The notes beneath the pieces are model-generated. The model did no database searches. It saw only the letters and a program-made list of their open reading frames with translations, and was not told the origin of the DNA. Below, in pieces: positions 42,938-53,102 of a stretch of 64,000 nucleotides of DNA (positions are counted from its first letter, which is position 1; every line of letters begins with the position of its first letter). Source of the DNA: Mycobacterium ostraviense (GTDB lineage Bacteria; Actinomycetota; Actinomycetes; Mycobacteriales; Mycobacteriaceae); the NCBI RefSeq assembly GCF_002705925.1, contig NZ_NKRE01000001.1, positions 3,920,683 to 3,984,682 on the forward strand. The letters are read 5' to 3'. A program made the position numbers and the translations under genes.

Positions 42938-44443
42938 ATGGGTTATGCCAGGCGTATCGGCGGCGTCGGGGCGATAACCGCTATTCTGCTGGCTGGCACC
43001 ACGCCGACCAATCCTACGGTCGGCTACGCTGCGCCAACGGATTCGGGTTCATCAGCGGGCGAGTGGGCAGACGTGCCGTCACCGCCAGCCGGGTCGGACA
43101 CCTCGGCGGCTGCGCTGCCGGGCGGGGCTGGGGTGCCGGGCGCGGCGGCTGCGGTGCCGGGCGCGGCCCTGCCAGGCGCCAGCGCGCAACCGGTCGACCC
43201 CGGCAGCATTCCCGATGACCTGCTCAACGCCGTGATCGACTTTCTGGCCGCGATTCGCAACGGGGTTGTGCCCGTCCTGTTCAACCGGACTCCGGTCGCT
43301 ACCCCCCAACAGGTCAGTATCCCCCTGAACGGCAGCACCGGCCCCGTCGCATTCACGGCCTTTGACCCCGACGGCAACAGGATGACCTTCAAGGTCAATC
43401 CGCGGGGTACACCCGGCGGACCGCAGCACGGCGTTGTCAGCATCAACCAACAAACAGCCAGCTTCACCTATACGGCCGATCCGGGTTTCGTCGGCGACGA
43501 CACCTTCACCGTCGCCGTCAGCGACGACACCAGCCTGCACGTGCATGGTCTGGCGGGATACCTGGGTCCCTTCCACGGGCACGACGACGTCGCGACCGTG
43601 ACCGTCTTCGTGGGTGGCATCCCGACCACGACGATAAGCGGTGTCTTCAGCATGCTCACCTACAACATTGCCGGGCTGCCCTTCCCGCTGTCCAGCGCAA
43701 TCCTGCCGCGCTTTCTGTACACCAAACAGATTGGGCAGCGGCTCAATTCCTACTATGTCGCCAACGTCCAGGAAGACTTCGCCTACCACGATTTCCTGGT
43801 CAAGAAATCGGATATGCCCAGCCAGACACCGCCCAGCCCACCCACGTTGCTGTGGCCTATCGGAGTGCCCTTCTCCGACGGACTCAACACCCTCGCACAG
43901 TTCAAGGTGAAAAGGCTCGACCGGCAGACATGGTGGCAGTGCAGCGCCGACAACTGCCTCACCGCGAAAGGCTTCAGCTACAGCCAGCTGCAGCTTCCGG
44001 GCGGTGAAACGATCGACCTCTACAACCTGCATACGAATACCGGCGGTGGCGCGTTCACCAACGCCAACCTCGATCAGATCACCAACTACATCCAGCAGAA
44101 TTCGGCGGGCCGCGCGGTCATCGTCACAGGCGACTTCAACGCCCTGTATTCCGACGACCAAAGTGCGCTGCTGCAATTCGCCGGGAACAACTCCCTCACC
44201 GACGCGTGGGTGCTGGTGCAGGGTGGCCCCACCAGCCCACCCTTCGCGCCCACGTGCATGGTGGGGAACGAGTGCGAGTTGCTGGACAAGGTCTTCTATC
44301 GAAGCGGTCAGGGTGTGACGTTGAAGGCGATCGGTTACAGCAACGAGGCGCCGAAGTTCTTCAATTCCAACGGACAGCCGCTGTCGGATCACAGTCCGCC
44401 CATGGTCACCTTCCAGTACACCGCTGACAACGTGGGTCCCTAG
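42938..44443 (+). CDS. spmT: exported sphingomyelinase SpmT (endonuclease/exonuclease/phosphatase fold)
   Basis: The 501-residue protein matches Rv0888, an outer-membrane/surface sphingomyelinase that releases ceramide and phosphocholine and has also been reported as a nuclease. It has a signal peptide at the start (VGAITAILLAGTTPT), a low-complexity Ala/Gly/Pro segment (about 45-85), and a cadherin-like beta domain with FTYTADPGFVGDDTFTVAVSDD. The EEP domain runs from TISGVFSMLTYNIAGLPF (about 235) to the end, with VNxQEDF, VIVTGDFNALYSDDQ and PLSDHSPP carrying metal and catalytic residues. The ATG at 42938 follows AGGAGA. Confidence 0.93.
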   Translation: MGYARRIGGVGAITAILLAGTTPTNPTVGYAAPTDSGSSAGEWADVPSPPAGSDTSAAALPGGAGVPGAAAAVPGAALPGASAQPVDPGSIPDDLLNAVIDFLAAIRNGVVPVLFNRTPVATPQQVSIPLNGSTGPVAFTAFDPDGNRMTFKVNPRGTPGGPQHGVVSINQQTASFTYTADPGFVGDDTFTVAVSDDTSLHVHGLAGYLGPFHGHDDVATVTVFVGGIPTTTISGVFSMLTYNIAGLPFPLSSAILPRFLYTKQIGQRLNSYYVANVQEDFAYHDFLVKKSDMPSQTPPSPPTLLWPIGVPFSDGLNTLAQFKVKRLDRQTWWQCSADNCLTAKGFSYSQLQLPGGETIDLYNLHTNTGGGAFTNANLDQITNYIQQNSAGRAVIVTGDFNALYSDDQSALLQFAGNNSLTDAWVLVQGGPTSPPFAPTCMVGNECELLDKVFYRSGQGVTLKAIGYSNEAPKFFNSNGQPLSDHSPPMVTFQYTADNVGP

Positions 44444-44503
44444 GCCGCAACTGTCGGTGACGGCTGGTGGCGGGGGCGCCCTTCGCGTCGAATCAGGCTC
44501 GAA

Positions 44504-45625
44504 TCAGGCGGACGTGAGAACCTGGTCCCACCCTGCGATAGATTCCGGGCTGCGCGGACCCGGCCCGACATAAATGGCCGACGGGCGGACCAGCTTGCCG
44601 AGTCGCTTCTGCTCGAGGATGTGCGCGCACCAGCCTGCGGTGCGCCCGCAGGTGAACATTGCCGGCATCATGTTGGCCGGCACCCGGGCGAAGTCCAGGA
44701 TGACGGCGGCCCAGAACTCCACATTGGTCTCGATCGCCCGGTCCGGGCGGCGTTCCCGCAGCTCGGCCAGTGCAGCCTGCTCCAGCGCCATGGCGACTTC
44801 GTGGCGCGGTGCGCCCAACCGCTCGGCCGTTGCTCGCAACACCCGCGCCCGCGGGTCCTCGGCGCGGTAGACCCGGTGCCCGAAGCCCATCAGCTTGTCG
44901 CCACGATCCAAGATCTTCTTCACCAGACCGCGTGCGTCGCCGGTGCGCTCCACTTCTTCGAGCATCGGCAGCACCCGCGCCGGCGCCCCGCCGTGCAGCG
45001 GTCCGCTCATCGCGCCGATCGCTCCGGACAGCGCTGCCGCGACGTCTGCACCGGTGGAGGCGATCACGCGTGCGGTGAACGTCGAGGCGTTCATGCCGTG
45101 CTCGGCCGCCGACACCCAGTAGGCGTCGATGGCTTCGATATGCCTGGGGTCCGGCTCGCCTTGCCACCGGGTCATGAAACGCGCTGTCACCGTTGAACAT
45201 TCGTCGATGACTCGCTGTGGTACGGCCGGCTGGTAGATGCCGCGCGCGGATTGCGCGACGTAGGACAATGCCATCACCGATGCACGGGCCAGCTGTTCGC
45301 GGGCCGTGCGATCGTCGATGTCGAGCAATGGCGCGTACCCCCAGATGGGGGCCAGCATCGCCAGTCCCGCTTGCACATCGACCCGCACATCGCCGGTGTG
45401 GATGGGCAGCGGGAACGGCTCGGCCGGCGGCAGCCCATGGCCGAATTCGCCGTCCACCAGCAGCGCCCACACATCGCCGAATGCGACCCGTTGACTCACC
45501 AGATCTTCGATGTCGACGCCGCGGTAGCGCAACGCGCCGCCGTCTTTATCCGGCTCGGCAATCTCGGTGGTGAAGGCCACCACGCCATCAAGACCAGGGA
45601 CAAAATCTTCCGGGACCACAGTCAT
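44504..45625 (-). CDS. citA: citrate synthase, type II-like isozyme
   Basis: The 373-residue product matches Rv0889c. It condenses acetyl-CoA and oxaloacetate. The pattern includes LRYRGVDIEDLVSQ, AAEHGMNASTFTARVIASTGADVAAALSGAIGAMSGPLHGG (first catalytic His in EHG), GFGHRVYRAEDPRARVL (second His) and EFWAAVILDFARVP with the catalytic Asp. I chose the ATG at 45625 to match the family N-terminus; an open frame to 45697 exists. It is divergent from pdxH over 70 bases. Confidence 0.94.
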   Translation of the reverse strand: MTVVPEDFVPGLDGVVAFTTEIAEPDKDGGALRYRGVDIEDLVSQRVAFGDVWALLVDGEFGHGLPPAEPFPLPIHTGDVRVDVQAGLAMLAPIWGYAPLLDIDDRTAREQLARASVMALSYVAQSARGIYQPAVPQRVIDECSTVTARFMTRWQGEPDPRHIEAIDAYWVSAAEHGMNASTFTARVIASTGADVAAALSGAIGAMSGPLHGGAPARVLPMLEEVERTGDARGLVKKILDRGDKLMGFGHRVYRAEDPRARVLRATAERLGAPRHEVAMALEQAALAELRERRPDRAIETNVEFWAAVILDFARVPANMMPAMFTCGRTAGWCAHILEQKRLGKLVRPSAIYVGPGPRSPESIAGWDQVLTSA

Positions 45626-45695
45626 AGGCAAATTCTTGCACCCCACCTCCCAGCGGACGCTACCGGCTGGTAACGACACCGGTAGCGTTGACACC

Positions 45696-46343
45696 ATGGC
45701 AGGTCATCTGGCTGGAATGCGGGTGGAGTACGGGTCCGAGGAGAGGGACGGAAGTCCCGACCTGGATGAAGCCTGGCTCGCCGACGGATGGCTGGCTTTG
45801 TTCCGCACCTGGCTTGCCGAGGCTGAACGCGCCGGCGTCGCCGAGCCGAATGCCATGGTGCTGGCTACCGTCGCAGCGGGCCGGCCGGTCAGCCGATCGG
45901 TGCTGTGCAAGGGCGTGGACGAGATGGGGATCACCTTTTTTACCAGCTACGAGTCGGCCAAGGGCGCCGAGTTGGCGGCTGTGCCTTATGCGTCGGTGAC
46001 GTTTCCCTGGTATCAGCTGGGTCGACAGGTCCACATCCGCGGCCCGGTGAGTCGGGTTGATCCCCGGGTGACCGAGCAGTACTGGTCCCAACGGCCGCGC
46101 GGGTCGCAGCTGGGAGCGTGGGCGTCGCACCAGTCGCAGCCGATCGCGTCGCGCGCGGCGCTGCTCGATCAACTTGCGGAAGTGACTGCGCGGTTCGCCG
46201 ACGTGGAGCGCGTTCCGGTTCCGCCGAACTGGGGCGGATACCTCATTGGTCCTGAGGTGGTGGAGTTCTGGCAGGGCCGGGAAAACCGGGTACACAACAG
46301 GATCCGGGTCACCGGCGGTCATATCGAGCGGCTCCAGCCCTAG
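45696..46343 (+). CDS. pdxH: pyridoxamine/pyridoxine 5'-phosphate oxidase
   Basis: PdxH oxidises PNP/PMP to pyridoxal phosphate with FMN. The 215 residues include PNAMVLATVAAGRPVSRSVLCKGVDEMGITFFTSYESAKG (FMN binding), PWYQLGRQVHIRGPVSRV, SQRPRGSQLGAWASHQSQPI and the C-terminal VVEFWQGRENRVHNRIR. The ATG at 45696 gives the usual length. In M. tuberculosis the gene is elsewhere; its place here, between the two citrate synthases, follows other mycobacteria as I recall. Confidence 0.94.
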   Translation: MAGHLAGMRVEYGSEERDGSPDLDEAWLADGWLALFRTWLAEAERAGVAEPNAMVLATVAAGRPVSRSVLCKGVDEMGITFFTSYESAKGAELAAVPYASVTFPWYQLGRQVHIRGPVSRVDPRVTEQYWSQRPRGSQLGAWASHQSQPIASRAALLDQLAEVTARFADVERVPVPPNWGGYLIGPEVVEFWQGRENRVHNRIRVTGGHIERLQP

Positions 46344-46720
46344 CGGGCCCGACGATGCGCGCGGCGCAGCGGCGAGGTGTGTGTGAAGCGCGACCCGCGA
46401 AGCGGCATAGGGGCGGATAGCTCTCATATCAAGCCGCTGACGAGCCGAGTGTGCACTGGTGGCTTTGACTGTGAGCTGACGGTGGCCCAAAGGGCCTTCG
46501 GGTCGCCCGGAGCGCACACTCGACGCCATGGATGCACACTCGAGACGCCGCAAGTGCGCGAAGGCCTACCCGCATGCGCGGACAAGCCCGGAAAGACCCG
46601 ACAAGCGCCACGTGACCGGCAGATTCGACCCCGGGCAGGCGCACCGTCCTGTCAACGACTACCTTCACCTATACGCATCGAGTGGGGCTGCCATATCAGC
46701 CAGAGCGCAAAGGGGTTCTC
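46344..46720. other. pdxH-gltA2 intergenic region
   Basis: No gene is seen. It holds an inverted repeat with CGAGTGTGC units (46446-46542) and the gltA2 promoter, which I cannot place. The gltA2 frame is open from 46682 but the family start is at 46721. Confidence 0.5.
46446..46542. repeat. second inverted repeat of CGAGTGTGC units
   Basis: The left arm 46446-46475 and right arm 46513-46542 are imperfect reverse complements of 30 bases. The right arm carries two copies of GCACACTCG, 19 bases apart. It resembles the element at 34255-34350 in motif, arm length and intergenic setting. Confidence 0.6.
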
Positions 46721-48016
<1,296 letters not shown>

Positions 48017-48036
48017 TTACCGCTGATCTAGCGAAG

Positions 48037-49602
48037 CTAGTCGAGTGACGCCAACACCGCCATGGCGGCGTTGTGCCCGCCGATGCCCGATACCGCGCCG
48101 CCGCGGCGGGCACCCGAGCCGCACAGCATGATCCGTTCGTGGCCGGTGGCCACCCCCCATTGCCGGGCCGGTGTGTCCAGCGGCTCGTCGTCCTCGGCGA
48201 AAGGCCACGACAGGGCGCCGTGGAAGATGTTGCCGCCGGTCATGTGCAGCGTGTGCTGCAGGTCCAGCGTGGTGGTGGTCTCGATGCACGGCCGGCCGTC
48301 CGCGTCGGTCATGAGGACATCCTGAATAGGTTCGGCCAGAACCGAATTCAGTGACGACAGCACCGACCGCGTCAGCTGGCCGCGGACGGTGTCCGGGTCG
48401 GTGCCGGAGCACAGCGAATGTGGCGTATGCAAGCCGAACACGGTCATGGTGTGCACTCCCGCGTCGCGCAGCCGGTCCGACACGATGCTGGGATCGGTCA
48501 GCGAATGGCAGTACGCCTCGCACGGCAACGGGTCGGGCAACCGCCCGTCGGCTGCATGTGAATACGCGGTGTCCAGCTGGGTCCAGGTCTCGTTGACGTG
48601 CAAGGTCCCGGCGAAGGCCTGCTCCGGGGTGACGCTGGGGTCCCGCAACCGGGGTAGTTGGCGTACCACCATGTTCACCTTGACCTGGGCGCCCGGGGTC
48701 AGCAAGGGCTCCGGTTCGCCCAGCAACCCAGCTAAAACCGCCGGTGTCACGCCGGCCAGCACGAACCGGCCTCGGATCACATGCTCGTCGCCGTACGCGC
48801 GGTAGCGCACCTCCCCGGTCGGATATACCGCGAAAACGTCTGCACCAGTGGTTATTTCGGCCCTGCAGCGGGTGGCCGCAGCGGCCAGGGCCGAGGTCAC
48901 CGAACCCATGCCGCCGACCGGGACGTCCCAGTCTCCGGTACCCCCGCCCAGCACGTGATACAGAAAGCAGATGTTCTGCGTCAGCGACGGGTCGTCCAGT
49001 CGGGCGAAGGTGCCGATCAGCGCGTCGGTCGCAATCACCCCCCGGACCAGGTCGTTAGCCACCGCGTCGGTAATGGCGTGCCCGATCGGCTCGTCGATCA
49101 TGGACTGCCAGGCGCCCGCCGCGTCCCGGCCGCCGCGGTCCACGACGTCGCGGCGCGCCTGCTCGCGGGTGCGCAACGGCTCGATCAGCGTCGGCCAGAG
49201 CCGTTCGGTCACCAGTCGGCAACGGCGGTAGAAGGCGGCAAAGCCATGCTCATCAGCCGCGGCGCCGATCGCAGCGAATGTACGCGCGCCGTTCGGCCCG
49301 ACGAGCAGACCGGACCGCCCGGCCGTAGCCGGGTCCGGTGTATACGACGAATAGGGTCGACGGGCCAACCGCACGGGCGCGCCCAGGTCGTCGATGATGC
49401 GCTTCGGCAACAGGCTGACCAGGTACGAATACCGCGATAGCCGGACCTCGACACCCGCGAAGGCCTGCGCCGACACCGCGGCCCCGCCGGTGTGGGACAG
49501 CCGCTCCAGCACCCGCACCGAAAGCCCCGCCCGGGCCAGGTAACCGGCCGCGACCAGGCCGTTGTGACCGCCGCCGACGACGACGACATCGAATTCCCGC
49601 AT
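48037..49602 (-). CDS. FAD-dependent NAD(P)-binding oxidoreductase, phytoene-desaturase-like (Rv0897c)
   Basis: The 521 residues carry the FAD motif VVVGGGHNGLVAAGYLARAGLSVRVLERLSHTGGAA at the N-terminus and a C-terminal flavin motif MLCGSGARRGGAVSGIGGHNAAMAVL. This is the CrtI/retinol-saturase branch of amine-oxidase-like flavoproteins. Middle parts include GGMGSVTSALAAAATRCRAEI. Substrate unknown; carotenoid, retinoid or lipid desaturation/isomerisation are family options. No carotenoid genes are near. Confidence 0.88.
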   Translation of the reverse strand: MREFDVVVVGGGHNGLVAAGYLARAGLSVRVLERLSHTGGAAVSAQAFAGVEVRLSRYSYLVSLLPKRIIDDLGAPVRLARRPYSSYTPDPATAGRSGLLVGPNGARTFAAIGAAADEHGFAAFYRRCRLVTERLWPTLIEPLRTREQARRDVVDRGGRDAAGAWQSMIDEPIGHAITDAVANDLVRGVIATDALIGTFARLDDPSLTQNICFLYHVLGGGTGDWDVPVGGMGSVTSALAAAATRCRAEITTGADVFAVYPTGEVRYRAYGDEHVIRGRFVLAGVTPAVLAGLLGEPEPLLTPGAQVKVNMVVRQLPRLRDPSVTPEQAFAGTLHVNETWTQLDTAYSHAADGRLPDPLPCEAYCHSLTDPSIVSDRLRDAGVHTMTVFGLHTPHSLCSGTDPDTVRGQLTRSVLSSLNSVLAEPIQDVLMTDADGRPCIETTTTLDLQHTLHMTGGNIFHGALSWPFAEDDEPLDTPARQWGVATGHERIMLCGSGARRGGAVSGIGGHNAAMAVLASLD

Positions 49603-49632
49603 GGTGGCGTCGACAGGCAGCCCGGATCGGTG

Positions 49633-49896
49633 CTAGCTGAGGTAGCCCTCGACTTGGCCGCCGGGACGCAGGTGCGCCTCGCGCGGGTCACCACCGGTTT
49701 CGCGCAGTGCCCGTCGCTGCCGCAGCAGGTCCCAACACTGGTCGAGTTCGATTCCGATGCGCCGCAGTTGCTGATGCTCATCGGATTCGGTGATGTCACC
49801 CTGCTGCAGCCGCGCACGCAGCGCCTTCTCTTCGGCGACCAGGTCGCGGATCTGCGCCAGGGTCTCGCTGTCCGTTGGTTTGCTCCCGCTAGCCAT
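49633..49896 (-). CDS. DUF2630 small helical protein, Rv0898c-like
   Basis: The 87-residue protein is charged and largely helical: TLAQIRDLVAEEKALRARLQQGDITESDEHQQLRRIGIELDQCWDLLRQRRALRETGGDP, with RPGGQVEGYLS at the end. This is the DUF2630 signature and matches Rv0898c in length. The ATG at 49896 is the start. A coiled-coil helix pair is likely. Function unknown. Confidence 0.9.
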   Translation of the reverse strand: MASGSKPTDSETLAQIRDLVAEEKALRARLQQGDITESDEHQQLRRIGIELDQCWDLLRQRRALRETGGDPREAHLRPGGQVEGYLS

Positions 49897-50000
49897 TGCT
49901 CCAGTGTGCCCGACATTGGCAGTTTCGCCGCTGGACAGTCGGTAGGCTGCATATCGCCTGAGGGCGGGACAGACATTTTTCAACGACGAGAGGCGCGGCG

Positions 50001-50999
50001 ATGGTGGGTACCCAGCCGGTCTCAGACATGCCGTCCGCACCCACCCGCGCGTGGAGATTGCGTCGGCGCCCGCTCGGCGTCGCCTGGCTGATCGCGCTGG
50101 TAGTTATTCCGTTGCTGATAGCGGCAATCGGTTACGGCGCGTTCGAGCGCCCCACGTCGGTCACCGGACCGGCCGGTGACCTGCCCACCCTGACAACGAC
50201 CAGTAGCAAGTCCAGCGCCTCCGACGTGTCATGGTCGCTGCTTTCAATCAGCCGCAGCGGCAACACCATTACGCTTATCGGCGATTTTCCCGACGACAAT
50301 TCCAAGGCGGCGCTGCTGGCAGCGCTCAGAAACGTGCTGACACCGGGCGTCACCGTCATCGACCAAATCCGTATCGATCCCCTGGTCCGCGCCCTCGATT
50401 TCACAAATGCGGAACCGGTTTTCACCGCTGGCGCCGCAATCCCGGACTTCAGCGTCAAGGTCGGGGGCAACACCGTGACCTTGTCGGGAACGGCCGCATC
50501 GCCCGACCAGAAAGACGCGGTGGAGCGTGCGGCCAAAACTGCTTGGCCCGCAGTCAATGTCGCGAACAACATCGAGGTCAAGGCGCCGGCCCCGACATCG
50601 GGCGCCAGTCCACCGCCAGGCTCCGGCGCCACCGGCCCGTGTGCCGACTTACCAGCGGCCATCAATGCTCTGACGGGCGGCGCGATTGCCTTCAAGGACG
50701 ATGGGGTCAGCCTCACCCCCGCCGACAACCAGATCCTGAGCCAGGTAGCCGCCAAACTCAAGGCCTGTCCGGACGCACGCGTGACCGTCAACGGCTACTC
50801 CGACAACGGCGGCGGCGAGGGCATCAACTTTCCGTTGAGTGTTCAGCGAGCCACCATCGTCGCCGACTTCCTCGCTGCCCAAGGAGTTGCCCGCGATCAC
50901 ATCACCGCCCAGGGTTACGGTTCCGCCAATCCGATAGCCAGTAACGACACACCCGAGGGTCGCGCCAAGAATCGCCGCGTCGAAATCGTGGTCAGCTAA
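50001..50999 (+). CDS. arfA: OmpA-family outer-membrane-associated protein ArfA (OmpATb)
   Basis: The 332-residue protein has one N-terminal membrane anchor (AWLIALVVIPLLIAAIGYGAF), a central BON-type domain (about 70-195; SISRSGNTITLIGDFPDD and VKVGGNTVTLSGTAASPDQKDAVERAA) and a C-terminal OmpA domain with SDNGGGEGINFPLSVQRATIVADFLAAQG and TPEGRAKNRRVEIVV for peptidoglycan contact. In M. tuberculosis the arfABC operon is needed for ammonia release and growth at acid pH. The ATG at 50001 is the likely start; homologues differ at the N-terminus. arfB follows after 12 bases. Confidence 0.93.
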   Translation: MVGTQPVSDMPSAPTRAWRLRRRPLGVAWLIALVVIPLLIAAIGYGAFERPTSVTGPAGDLPTLTTTSSKSSASDVSWSLLSISRSGNTITLIGDFPDDNSKAALLAALRNVLTPGVTVIDQIRIDPLVRALDFTNAEPVFTAGAAIPDFSVKVGGNTVTLSGTAASPDQKDAVERAAKTAWPAVNVANNIEVKAPAPTSGASPPPGSGATGPCADLPAAINALTGGAIAFKDDGVSLTPADNQILSQVAAKLKACPDARVTVNGYSDNGGGEGINFPLSVQRATIVADFLAAQGVARDHITAQGYGSANPIASNDTPEGRAKNRRVEIVVS

Positions 51000-51011
51000 G
51001 GAGAATCCAGC

Positions 51012-51167
51012 GTGGATTTCGTGATCCAGTGGTTGTACTACCTGGCTGCCTTCGTGGCAGGTTCGGCTCTGGCATGGGTGATCGCCACCGTCTTCGTCAA
51101 GCCCGTCGGCCAAGAACAGCAAGAACGGCAAGTGCCCGAGCCCCATGAGACGGAGGCGGCGCCGTGA
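51012..51167 (+). CDS. arfB: small membrane protein ArfB
   Basis: This 51-residue protein starts with the GTG at 51012, behind AAGGAGA. It has one membrane helix (WLYYLAAFVAGSALAWVIATVFV) and a charged, Gln/Glu-rich cytosolic tail ending TEAAP. It matches Rv0900 in size and place as second gene of arfABC. Its stop overlaps the arfC GTG (GTGA), so translation is coupled. Confidence 0.92.
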   Translation: MDFVIQWLYYLAAFVAGSALAWVIATVFVKPVGQEQQERQVPEPHETEAAP

Positions 51168-51748
51168 CGGGCCAGGTGCACTGGTGGCTGGTGGGTCTGG
51201 CTTTCGCCCTCGGCATGCTGGTGACCTTCACACTGATGGTCGGTCCCGTCAAAGGCCAACAGCCGCAACACAAGTCGCAGATCGTGCCGCAACGGCCGGC
51301 GAAGAAGGCCACTGCCGCGGAAGCGCCGCTGAAGAAGGCCGTCGCCGGCAAAGGTGCACCGGCGAAGAAGATCCCGGCCGCCACGAAGGTACCCAGACCC
51401 GAGAGCGCCGATGCGGAAAAGGAAACGCACGAGATCGCAGCTGCGAAAGTCTCCCCGGCGCAGCAGGTCCCGGACGCGACGGAGTCGGCCGAGCAGACCG
51501 TGGTCACCGGGAAATCTTCGCCGCAATCCCCGGCGCGGTTTGCCCCCTACGGCCCGGGTTCCGCGCGCGCCGCCGACGGCAGCGGACCGGAGGGATGGCT
51601 GGTCAAGGGCCGCACGGATACCAGGCTCTATTACACCCCCGACGATCCCGACTACGACACGACCGCGGCCCAGGTCTGGTTCCAGGACGAGGGCGCCGCG
51701 GCACGGGCCTTTTTCACGCCGTGGCGCAAGAGCGCGCGACGGGAGTGA
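51164..51748 (+). CDS. arfC: membrane-anchored protein ArfC
   Basis: The 194-residue protein has one N-terminal membrane helix (WWLVGLAFALGMLVTFTLMVG), a low-complexity Lys/Ala/Pro region (PAKKATAAEAPLKKAVAGKGAPAKK) and a conserved C-terminal domain of about 50 residues: GPEGWLVKGRTDTRLYYTPDDPDYDTTAAQVWFQDEGAARAFF-like. That domain (a sunset-type channel/ammonia-system domain by position) recurs in actinobacterial membrane proteins. It is the last gene of arfABC. Convergent with prrB. Confidence 0.9.
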   Translation: MTGQVHWWLVGLAFALGMLVTFTLMVGPVKGQQPQHKSQIVPQRPAKKATAAEAPLKKAVAGKGAPAKKIPAATKVPRPESADAEKETHEIAAAKVSPAQQVPDATESAEQTVVTGKSSPQSPARFAPYGPGSARAADGSGPEGWLVKGRTDTRLYYTPDDPDYDTTAAQVWFQDEGAAARAFFTPWRKSARRE

Positions 51749-51761
51749 AATCGGCGTCCGT

Positions 51762-53102
51762 TCAGCTCGGGCCGGGAAGCTTCAGCAGCAGGCGCGCGCC
51801 ACCGAGTGGGCTGTCCTCCAAAGATGCGGTCCCGCCGTGCAGCTGAGCCTGCTGCGCCACCAGCGCCAGCCCGAGACCGGATCCCGAGTGGGACGCCGTC
51901 GATCCGCGGGAGAACCGCTCGAATACCACTTCGCGCTCTTCTTCGGGTATTCCGCTGCCGTTGTCGTCGATGGCGATCTCGACGCCGGCCCGGGAACTGA
52001 CGGCCGACAGCTGCACCCGGGTGGCGCCGCCGTGTTTGACGGCGTTGGCGATGGCGTTGTCGACGGCCAGCCGCAGCCCGGCCGGCAGCCCCACGATGAT
52101 GCAGGTCGGCGACGGCACCAGCGAGACGTCGAGGTCCGGGTAGATGCGCATCGCATCGTGGGCCGCGCGGTCGAGCAATTCGGTGATGTCGACCGGCACA
52201 TGGTCTTCTGAAGTGGACAATTCCCCTTGAGCCAGCCGCTCGAGTGCGCTGAGGGTGGCTTCGATGCGCGACTGGGTGCGGATCACGTCGTTGAGCACTT
52301 CTTTGCGTTGGTCTTCGGGCAGGTCGAGGGTGGACAGCACCTCGAGATTGGTCCGCATCGCGGTCAACGGAGTGCGCAGTTCGTGGGAGGACACCGCAGC
52401 GAAGTCGCGAGCCGACGCCAGCGCCTCCTTGGTGCGGATTTGCTCGTTCCAAATGCGCTGCAGCATGCCTCGCATCGCCTCGGCGATCTCGATGGCTTCG
52501 CTCGCGCCGTGCACTTCGACCCGCGGCGCCTCGTCCCCGGCGTCGATCGACCGCGTTTGTTCGGCCAGCTGTTTGAACGGCCGCACCGCGAACACGGCCA
52601 GCAGCCAGGCGAACACCGCTGCCGCGCCGATGGCGAAGGCGCAGATCAACAGCACCCGGCGGTGCAGGTTGTTGGTCTCGGCGACGGTGGCGTCATAGGT
52701 CGCGCCCACCGCTACCGACGTCGGCTCGGGCCCCGGGATCTCCACCGTCCGCACCCGGTAGCGCACACCGCCGATGTAGGTGTCGGCGTAGTCCTTTTGC
52801 AGTTTGGGCAAGGTGATGTCGGAATTCGACTTGACCAGGTCACCGCGGCGGACCGTGATGAGGGCGTCGCGGTCGTTGGGGGAGCGCGGGATTTCGTCGA
52901 GGCCGCGCGGCACGAACGGGATCGCGAAGCCTGCCGCCTCGTCCAGGCGGCGGTCCAGCCGCTCTTTGCGGTCGTTGGTGATCCCCACCCAGACCACCGT
53001 TCCGACGATGAGCACCGGGATCGCGGCGCCGATCGCTGTCGCGACCACCACCCGCGTCCGCAGCGAAGGCGTACGGGCCAAGATCCGCGACAGGATGTTC
53101 AC
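51762..53102 (-). CDS. prrB: two-component sensor histidine kinase
   Basis: The 446-residue kinase has two membrane segments (VVVATAIGAAIPVLIVGTVVWVG and LLICAFAIGAAAVFAWLLAVFAV) around an extracytoplasmic sensor of about 105 residues, then HAMP and a HisKA domain with His240 in SSHELRTPLTAMRTNLEVLS. The ATPase domain has N-box AIANAVKHGG, G1 IDDNGSGIP and G2 SGLGLALV. The GTG at 53102 directly follows the prrA stop. PrrAB controls early intracellular adaptation in M. tuberculosis. Confidence 0.95.
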   Translation of the reverse strand: MNILSRILARTPSLRTRVVVATAIGAAIPVLIVGTVVWVGITNDRKERLDRRLDEAAGFAIPFVPRGLDEIPRSPNDRDALITVRRGDLVKSNSDITLPKLQKDYADTYIGGVRYRVRTVEIPGPEPTSVAVGATYDATVAETNNLHRRVLLICAFAIGAAAVFAWLLAVFAVRPFKQLAEQTRSIDAGDEAPRVEVHGASEAIEIAEAMRGMLQRIWNEQIRTKEALASARDFAAVSSHELRTPLTAMRTNLEVLSTLDLPEDQRKEVLNDVIRTQSRIEATLSALERLAQGELSTSEDHVPVDITELLDRAAHDAMRIYPDLDVSLVPSPTCIIVGLPAGLRLAVDNAIANAVKHGGATRVQLSAVSSRAGVEIAIDDNGSGIPEEEREVVFERFSRGSTASHSGSGLGLALVAQQAQLHGGTASLEDSPLGGARLLLKLPGPS

